Positions 59,362 to 64,000 of a stretch of 64,000 bases of DNA are shown one piece after another (within the stretch, counting starts at the first letter, position 1; every line of letters begins with the position of its first letter). The notes below the pieces were generated by a model that made no database searches, was not told the origin of the DNA, and worked only from the letters and a program-made list of their open reading frames with translations. The DNA comes from an uncultured Elusimicrobiales bacterium (lineage in GTDB: Bacteria; Elusimicrobiota; Elusimicrobia; Elusimicrobiales; Elusimicrobiaceae). A program made the position numbers and the translations under genes. Where the stretch lies: NCBI GenBank assembly GCA_934662565.1, contig CAKUKI010000002.1, positions 1 to 64,000 on the forward strand, in the 5' to 3' direction.

Positions 59362-60589
59362 ATTTCGTATCCGTAGGGGTTAAATAGTCGCGCAGACGGC
59401 CGCTTTTGCGGGCAAACCCTGCGGAGCAGAGCGTAAACACACAGGCCGGCAAAACGGCAAGCGAGCCAAGCAGAATGGCTGTTTTTAAGCCCCAAATATC
59501 GGACGCCTTGCCCAACAGTACGGGGGAAATGGCATCCCCCAGCGCGTGAATGATAAAGATGTTGACCGCAAACGCCATGGAGCGCACCCGCGTACGGGTT
59601 AGCGCCACCAAGGCCGCACTAATGGGGCCCATCGGCAAAAAAATGCACACAATGGCGCCGGATAACAAGAAAAGCGCCGGAAGCAGCCGCTGGCAAAATA
59701 CCGCGCCCGCCGCAAACGGAAAAGCCAGCAAAAAACTGCTAAAAATAGTAATAAAATACGCTAAATGGGTCTTTTTTAAGAGATTATCCGCCAATTTGCC
59801 TCCCAAAAAAGTGCCCAGTGCCCCGCATACCACCACCAGCACCCCAAAAACCAACCCCGCCCGCGAAACCGAAAACCCCCAAAAACGGTGAAAATACGTG
59901 GGCAGCCACGCGGAAAATCCGCCCAAGGCAAAAGTGCCCATGGCGTGCGCCAAACATAAAAAAATAAACGCTTTGTTGCGCAGTAATATAAAATAATCTA
60001 CCCGTCGTGCCCTGTCCCGCGGGGATTGGGTCAGGCGGAGAGTATCTTTAATGCGCGTTAGTGCCAAAAGCCCCAAAAACAACCCCGGTATGCCCACCAG
60101 CATGAATGCTACTCTCCACCCCCAGTGCTGGCCAATCACCCCTCCGGCTAAATAGCCCAGCGCACTGCCTATGGGCAATGCTAACGCAAAATAGGCCAGC
60201 AAGGTGGCGCGTTTTTCTTTGGGGAAGTTTTCCGCCAAAAACGGCTGGGCAATGGTGGTAAATCCGGCTTCGCCCACGCCAATGAACCCGCGGGCGGCCA
60301 GTAAGGCGGCGTAATTTTTGCACCATGCACAAGCTAGGGTGGCGGTGCTCCAAATAAGCGCGCTGGCGCCAATCCATTTTTGGCGTTGGGTACGGTCCGC
60401 AAAGTAGCCCACCAGCGGGGCATACAGCATATACACCAGCATAAATACGCTGGCTAGGGTGCCTAGTTGGGTGTCTGTAATGTGTAAATCCGCCTGCAAA
60501 AGGGGAAAAACGGAAAACAAAACCTGCCTGTCTATATAGTTAAACAGGTTAAGTAAAAAGAGGAGCCAAAACAATTTTTTTGCGTTCAT
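59360..60589 (-). CDS. MFS transporter, spinster-like
   Basis: The 409-aa protein has about 12 hydrophobic segments and the MFS motif A GYFADRTQRQKWIG near residue 58. NYIDRQVLFSVFPLL near residue 14 is the hallmark of the spinster subgroup, whose bacterial members carry varied organic solutes. Substrate is unknown. I chose the ATG at 60589 (MNAKKLFW); the ORF from 60628 begins upstream of the -10 box. TAAAAT lies 7 nt before this ATG and no ribosome-binding site is seen. Confidence 0.82.
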   Translation of the reverse strand: MNAKKLFWLLFLLNLFNYIDRQVLFSVFPLLQADLHITDTQLGTLASVFMLVYMLYAPLVGYFADRTQRQKWIGASALIWSTATLACAWCKNYAALLAARGFIGVGEAGFTTIAQPFLAENFPKEKRATLLAYFALALPIGSALGYLAGGVIGQHWGWRVAFMLVGIPGLFLGLLALTRIKDTLRLTQSPRDRARRVDYFILLRNKAFIFLCLAHAMGTFALGGFSAWLPTYFHRFWGFSVSRAGLVFGVLVVVCGALGTFLGGKLADNLLKKTHLAYFITIFSSFLLAFPFAAGAVFCQRLLPALFLLSGAIVCIFLPMGPISAALVALTRTRVRSMAFAVNIFIIHALGDAISPVLLGKASDIWGLKTAILLGSLAVLPACVFTLCSAGFARKSGRLRDYLTPTDTK

Positions 60590-60612
60590 TAGGGTTATTT
60601 TATAAAAAATAA

Positions 60613-60626
60613 GTGGCAACCGTGCC
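60613..60626. promoter_or_regulatory. Small palindrome between divergent genes
   Basis: TGGCAACCGTGCCA has perfect 5-bp arms and lies between the MFS and pilin promoters. It could be an operator; evidence is only the symmetry and position. Confidence 0.3.
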
Positions 60627-60688
60627 AAAAAGAATTATACTATAACAAGAAGGGTTTTTTATAACCCCCAAAAATACGGAGGTTTTTT

Positions 60689-61114
60689 ATGCAAAAAGGT
60701 TTTACGCTAATTGAGTTATTGATTGTAATGATTATTGTTGCTTTGCTGGTGGTGGTGAGTGTGCCCAAATATAAAACTTCTATGGAAAAAGCCCGCGCAC
60801 AGGAAGGGATTAATAATTTAACTTTAATTGCGGACCAAGCCAACGGATATTATATGATGCAAGACGGTTCTTATCTGAATGTGCAAAATTTTTTGAAGAA
60901 AGGAGTAGATAAAGCAAAAAGCAATTATTTTAAGGAACCTAAATATAGAGTAATTGCGGGTAGCCGGTTAATTATCTCTACCGAAAGTAAAAATGCCGGA
61001 TATACGCTATCCATTAGCCTTATGGCTGGGCAAGTATCCGCCCGTAGTTGTGCGCCCAAAAGCGGCAACGAAACCGCCAAGCGGATATGTGATGCCATTG
61101 GTTGGGGAAATTAA
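60689..61114 (+). CDS. Type IV pilin-like protein
   Basis: The 141-aa prepilin has leader MQKG, cut before FTLIE, mature Glu5, and a divergent helix (LLIVMIIVALLVVVSVPKYK). It is the most different of the six pilins and the shortest; only two cysteines are near the end (SCAPKSG and RICDAI). GGAGG lies 6 nt before the ATG. It could be a minor pilin or pseudopilin with a distinct job. A strong terminator follows. Confidence 0.87.
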   Translation: MQKGFTLIELLIVMIIVALLVVVSVPKYKTSMEKARAQEGINNLTLIADQANGYYMMQDGSYLNVQNFLKKGVDKAKSNYFKEPKYRVIAGSRLIISTESKNAGYTLSISLMAGQVSARSCAPKSGNETAKRICDAIGWGN

Positions 61115-61135
61115 TACTTAAAATTTGTAGTCTGT

Positions 61136-61168
61136 AAAAAACCGCCTGTATGTTGCAGGCGGTTTTTT
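61136..61168. terminator. Bidirectional terminator
   Basis: AAAAAACCGCCTG (61136-61148) pairs with CAGGCGGTTTTTT (61156-61168). Confidence 0.9.
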
Positions 61169-61190
61169 ATGGGGGCTATCTACTTAAAAC

Positions 61191-61649
61191 TTATTTGTTG
61201 CGGTTTTGGCGCAACGCTTCAAACAAAACCACCGCCGCCGAAGACGATAAATTGAGCGAGCGCACCGGCCCCGTCATAGGGATGGTGTACAGGCGGTTTT
61301 TGTAGCGGGTGTAAAAATCTTTCGGCAGCCCGCAGGATTCCGCCCCGAATACCAGATAGCTGTTATCCGCAAAATGGGCATCCCAATAGCTTGTAGTGCC
61401 TTTAGTGGAAAGGAAGAACAAGTTTTCTTCTTGCGGTTGATTAACGGCTAAAAATTCTTCCCAATCCGCATAGCGGCGGTAATTGAGGTTGGGCCAATAG
61501 TCTAGGCCGGAGCGGCGGATTTCTTTAGATTCTATCTTAAAACCTAATTTTCCTACCAAGTGCAGCATAGTGCCGGTGGCCACGCAGGAGCGGCCGATAT
61601 TGCCGGTATTAAAGGGGATTTCCGGATTGACGAGTACAATGTTGAGCAT
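61191..61649 (-). CDS. trmL: tRNA (cytidine/uridine-34 2'-O)-methyltransferase
   Basis: The 152-aa SPOUT enzyme methylates the wobble ribose of tRNA-Leu species. LVNPEIPFNTGNIGRSC at the N-terminus, VFGAESCGLP, and the knot segment IPMTGPVRSLNLSSSAAVVLFEA are TrmL signatures. I chose the ATG at 61649 (MLNIVLVNP), with GGAG 10 nt upstream; a start at 61658 would leave only 1 nt between that site and the codon. It lies after the phosphorylase terminator, so it is its own unit. Confidence 0.9.
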   Translation of the reverse strand: MLNIVLVNPEIPFNTGNIGRSCVATGTMLHLVGKLGFKIESKEIRRSGLDYWPNLNYRRYADWEEFLAVNQPQEENLFFLSTKGTTSYWDAHFADNSYLVFGAESCGLPKDFYTRYKNRLYTIPMTGPVRSLNLSSSAAVVLFEALRQNRNK

Positions 61650-61667
61650 AGTTTGCATACTCCAAAT

Positions 61668-61706
61668 AAAAGGCCGGAAGATATTTGCATATCGTTCCGG
61701 CCTTTT
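61668..61706 (-). terminator. Terminator of the glucan phosphorylase gene
   Basis: AAAAGGCCGGAA (61668-61679) pairs with TTCCGGCCTTTT (61695-61706), 14 nt past the stop. Confidence 0.85.
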
Positions 61707-61719
61707 TATAAGGGTTTAG

Positions 61720-64000
61720 TTAGTCTTCCCAGCGGATAAAGAGCGGCGTAAGCACGTTGGGAATGTCTTTGTTGGCGGGCAAAACGCGCAGGGCATAGTC
61801 CTGCCGGCCGCTGTTGACGGGGGAAACTTGCACTTCGTAAATATAAGCGTCCCCTTCTTTGCCGGTGCAGGTCATATCCACGGCGTCTTCTTTAACAATA
61901 TCACCCAAAGAGCCGCGTTGGCCCAAATACAGTTCAACCTGTATGTCTTCCGGCGTCAGGTTGCCCAAGAATACGCGGGCTTTGAAGGCCACTTTATCGC
62001 CCATTAAAATAGGCGTTTCCAGTTTGGGGGTAATATCCACCACGTTGACGCGGTACCAGTTATCGGCAATTTTCTTGCGCCAATCGGCCACTTGGGCGGC
62101 TTTGCCGTCCTGTGCCAATACGGCACCGGCATTGTTGGCCGGCACATAAAAGCGCTCGTAATATTCTTTGACCATGCGGTTGGTGTTAAAGAACGGCGCA
62201 ATATGTTTGACGGATTCTTTCATTAAAGAGAGCCACGGCAGAGAAATGCCGTCTTCCCCTTTGGCGTAATACGCGGGGGCAATATCTTGCTCAATTAAGT
62301 TGTAAAGCGCGTCGGATTCCACGGCGTCTTGTTCGGCATCAGAGGCGTATTTTTCCGCCCCGCCGATAGACCAGCCAAATTCGCACGGGCCTACTTCATC
62401 CCACCAACCGTCTAAAATAGACAAGGTCATCACCCCGTTTAAGGCCGCCTTCATGCCGCTTGTGCCGCTGGCTTCCATGGGGCGGCGCGGGTTGTTGAGC
62501 CATACGTCCACCCCTTGCACCATATAGCGGGCGGTGTTCATATTGTAGTCTTCCACAAAGACGATTTTGTTTTTGAAACGCGGGTCGTTCTGGGAAATAT
62601 TTACAATGGTTTTGATAAATTCTTTGCCTTGGGTGTCGGCCGGATGGGCTTTACCCGCAAAAATAAACTGCACCGGACGCTGCGGATGATTGACAATTTT
62701 GTCCAAGCGGTCCAAATTCTTAAACAGCAAGGTGGCGCGTTTGTAAGTAGCAAAGCGGCGTGCAAAACCAATGGTTAAAACGTCTTTTTTAAGCACTTTT
62801 CCCGCTTTGTTGACGGTCATAACGTCTAACCCTTGGCGGGTGAGCTGGCGGCGCAAGCGGCCGCGGGCCATGTCAATCAGCTTTTCCTTGCGAATCGTGT
62901 GCACGCGCCAAAGTTCAGCATTGGGGATATCGTCCATTTTTTCCCATGCTTTCGTGTCAGAGGCGTCAATTTCGCCCATTTGGTCGTTATTGAACAGGTA
63001 TTTGCGGTACAGTTCGTTAAGTTCGTGGGAAATCCAAGAAGCGCTGTGGATACCGTTGGTGATGCTGGTTATCGGCACTTCGCCCACGGGCAAGGTAGGC
63101 CAGAGGTTTTGCCACATTTCGCGGCTTACTTTGCCGTGCAGTTTGGCTACCCCGTTGGCAAACGCCGTTAAGCGCAAGGCCACCACCGTCATACAATAAG
63201 TGGCGGAGGTAGGCAACTCTTTACCTAAATTCAAAAATTCTTCCCAAGTAATGCCCATTTTGCTGGCGTAGGATTCCATATATTTGCGCACGAGCATGGG
63301 GTCAAAATGTTCGTTGCCGGCAATAACCGGAGTGTGCGTGGTAAACACCGAGCTGGCCCATACAATTTCGCGCGCTTGGGCAAAAGACAGGTGTTTTTCT
63401 TGCATAATTTCAATAATGCGTTGGAAAAGCAAAAACGCGCTGTGGCCTTCGTTAATGTGGTAAACGGTGGGTTTAATGCCCATGGCGGACAGGGCTTTCA
63501 CCCCGCCGATACCCAATACTACTTCTTGGCGGATGCGGTTTTCGCGGTCACCGCCGTAGAGTTTTTCGGTAATTAAGCGTTGGGCGGGGGTGTTTTCCTG
63601 CAAGTTGGTATCCAATAAATACAGCGAAGTGCGCCCCACCGGCACGCGCCAGATGCAAGCTTTTACATGTTCTTGCCCCAATTCAATATCTACGGTAATG
63701 TCTTTACCGTTTTGGTCTTGCACGCGTTCAACCGGCATGTGGGCCCAGTCGTTATCGGGGTATTCTTCGTTTTGCCAGCCTTCGCGGTTTAATACTTGGC
63801 GCACATAGCCTTGTTTGTAAAATAAACCTACGCCGATAATGGGCATACCCATATCGCTGGCGGATTTAATATGGTCCCCCGCCAACATACCTAGGCCGCC
63901 GGAGTAAATCGGCAAGCCTTCGCCAATGCCGTATTCCATGGAAAAGTACGCCGTCAGCAGGTTGCCGTTTTCGCGGCGGTTTTGCTGGTACCACGTTTGC
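61720..64000 (-). CDS. glgP: Alpha-glucan phosphorylase (N-terminus outside window)
   Basis: Phosphorolysis of glycogen or maltodextrin to glucose 1-phosphate. The frame stays open to the window edge; visible residues run from about QTWYQQNRRENGN onward (about 759 aa). YFSMEYGIGEGLPIYSGGLG-type start, YHINEGHSAFL, TTHTPVIAGNEHFD and the PLP-lysine segment EASGTSGMKAALNG fit the GT35 subgroup with a long N-terminal DUF3417 domain, found with GH57-type enzymes. It probably works with the GH57 protein at 56935. Confidence 0.92.
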   Translation of the reverse strand, partial: QTWYQQNRRENGNLLTAYFSMEYGIGEGLPIYSGGLGMLAGDHIKSASDMGMPIIGVGLFYKQGYVRQVLNREGWQNEEYPDNDWAHMPVERVQDQNGKDITVDIELGQEHVKACIWRVPVGRTSLYLLDTNLQENTPAQRLITEKLYGGDRENRIRQEVVLGIGGVKALSAMGIKPTVYHINEGHSAFLLFQRIIEIMQEKHLSFAQAREIVWASSVFTTHTPVIAGNEHFDPMLVRKYMESYASKMGITWEEFLNLGKELPTSATYCMTVVALRLTAFANGVAKLHGKVSREMWQNLWPTLPVGEVPITSITNGIHSASWISHELNELYRKYLFNNDQMGEIDASDTKAWEKMDDIPNAELWRVHTIRKEKLIDMARGRLRRQLTRQGLDVMTVNKAGKVLKKDVLTIGFARRFATYKRATLLFKNLDRLDKIVNHPQRPVQFIFAGKAHPADTQGKEFIKTIVNISQNDPRFKNKIVFVEDYNMNTARYMVQGVDVWLNNPRRPMEASGTSGMKAALNGVMTLSILDGWWDEVGPCEFGWSIGGAEKYASDAEQDAVESDALYNLIEQDIAPAYYAKGEDGISLPWLSLMKESVKHIAPFFNTNRMVKEYYERFYVPANNAGAVLAQDGKAAQVADWRKKIADNWYRVNVVDITPKLETPILMGDKVAFKARVFLGNLTPEDIQVELYLGQRGSLGDIVKEDAVDMTCTGKEGDAYIYEVQVSPVNSGRQDYALRVLPANKDIPNVLTPLFIRWED

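Overview
The window looks like a chromosome segment of a strictly anaerobic, Gram-negative, gut-type bacterium. I think it belongs to the Elusimicrobiota (Elusimicrobium-like). The grounds are an outer-membrane gene set (lpxB, Lol transporter, Pal/CpoB/TolB, AsmA), fermentative ferredoxin metabolism (2-oxoacid:ferredoxin oxidoreductase, NfnAB), the GatCAB route to Gln-tRNA, and six dispersed type IV pilin-like genes sharing an almost identical GFTLIEL leader. The phylum call is inference from gene content and pilin style; no 16S rRNA gene is present.

Layout. 1-654: 3' end of a cysteine-rich protein. 817-6260: operon of a LipM-like acyltransferase, an HExxH membrane protein, AsmA, PyrE and an RlmI-like methyltransferase. 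6400-7001 (minus): tRNA-Phe and MsrC. 7113-9790: korDABC. 9878-12393: Lol permease, LolD and a Sel1 protein. 12394-13510: repeat module 1 plus pilin. 13646-18443: tRNA-fMet, three glycosyltransferases and a MurJ-like flippase. 18479-23513: gatB, a pilin with a candidate structured RNA upstream, then pal-cpoB-tolB. 23584-27445: S8 protease, small membrane protein, gatCA and a NUDIX hydrolase. 27446-30263: repeat module 2 plus pilin, then lysS. 30348-36247: accessory region of ankyrin-repeat, proline-rich, lipoprotein and TPR-ankyrin proteins, ending in a 49-bp direct repeat that contains a tRNA 3' end. 36498-36926: three tRNAs. 36949-40729: C39-like peptidase, oligopeptide-binding lipoprotein, repeat module 3 plus pilin. 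40797-46230 (minus): peptide transporter, then an oxidoreductase-lpxB-rel-zinc-ribbon operon. 46325-49200: ndk, two degenerate enzymes, pilin. 49244-51974: YtxH-like protein and nfnBA. 52157-56798 (minus): 1056-aa secreted protein and PhoH. 56935-64000: GH57 protein, MFS transporter, pilin, trmL and glucan phosphorylase (cut by the window end).

How it works together. Peptides enter through the POT and OppA-like systems and are oxidised by Kor to acyl-CoA and reduced ferredoxin. NfnAB couples ferredoxin to the NAD(P) pools. Stored or dietary glucan is handled by the GH57 protein and the phosphorylase. Lol, Tol-Pal, LpxB, the glycosyltransferases and the flippase build the envelope.

Most unusual features: (i) a composite repeat module found three times, each time between an unrelated upstream gene and a pilin gene, with a palindromic core that is inverted in one copy, a covarying hairpin 27-29 nt after the upstream stop codon, and an 11-12 nt T tract next to a hairpin before the pilin start; (ii) a roughly 270-nt structured RNA candidate with its own promoter and terminator upstream of another pilin; (iii) at least eight genes with a -10 box only 6-7 nt before the start codon and no ribosome-binding site, suggesting leaderless mRNAs; (iv) an initiator tRNA with C33; (v) two adjacent degenerate enzymes after ndk.
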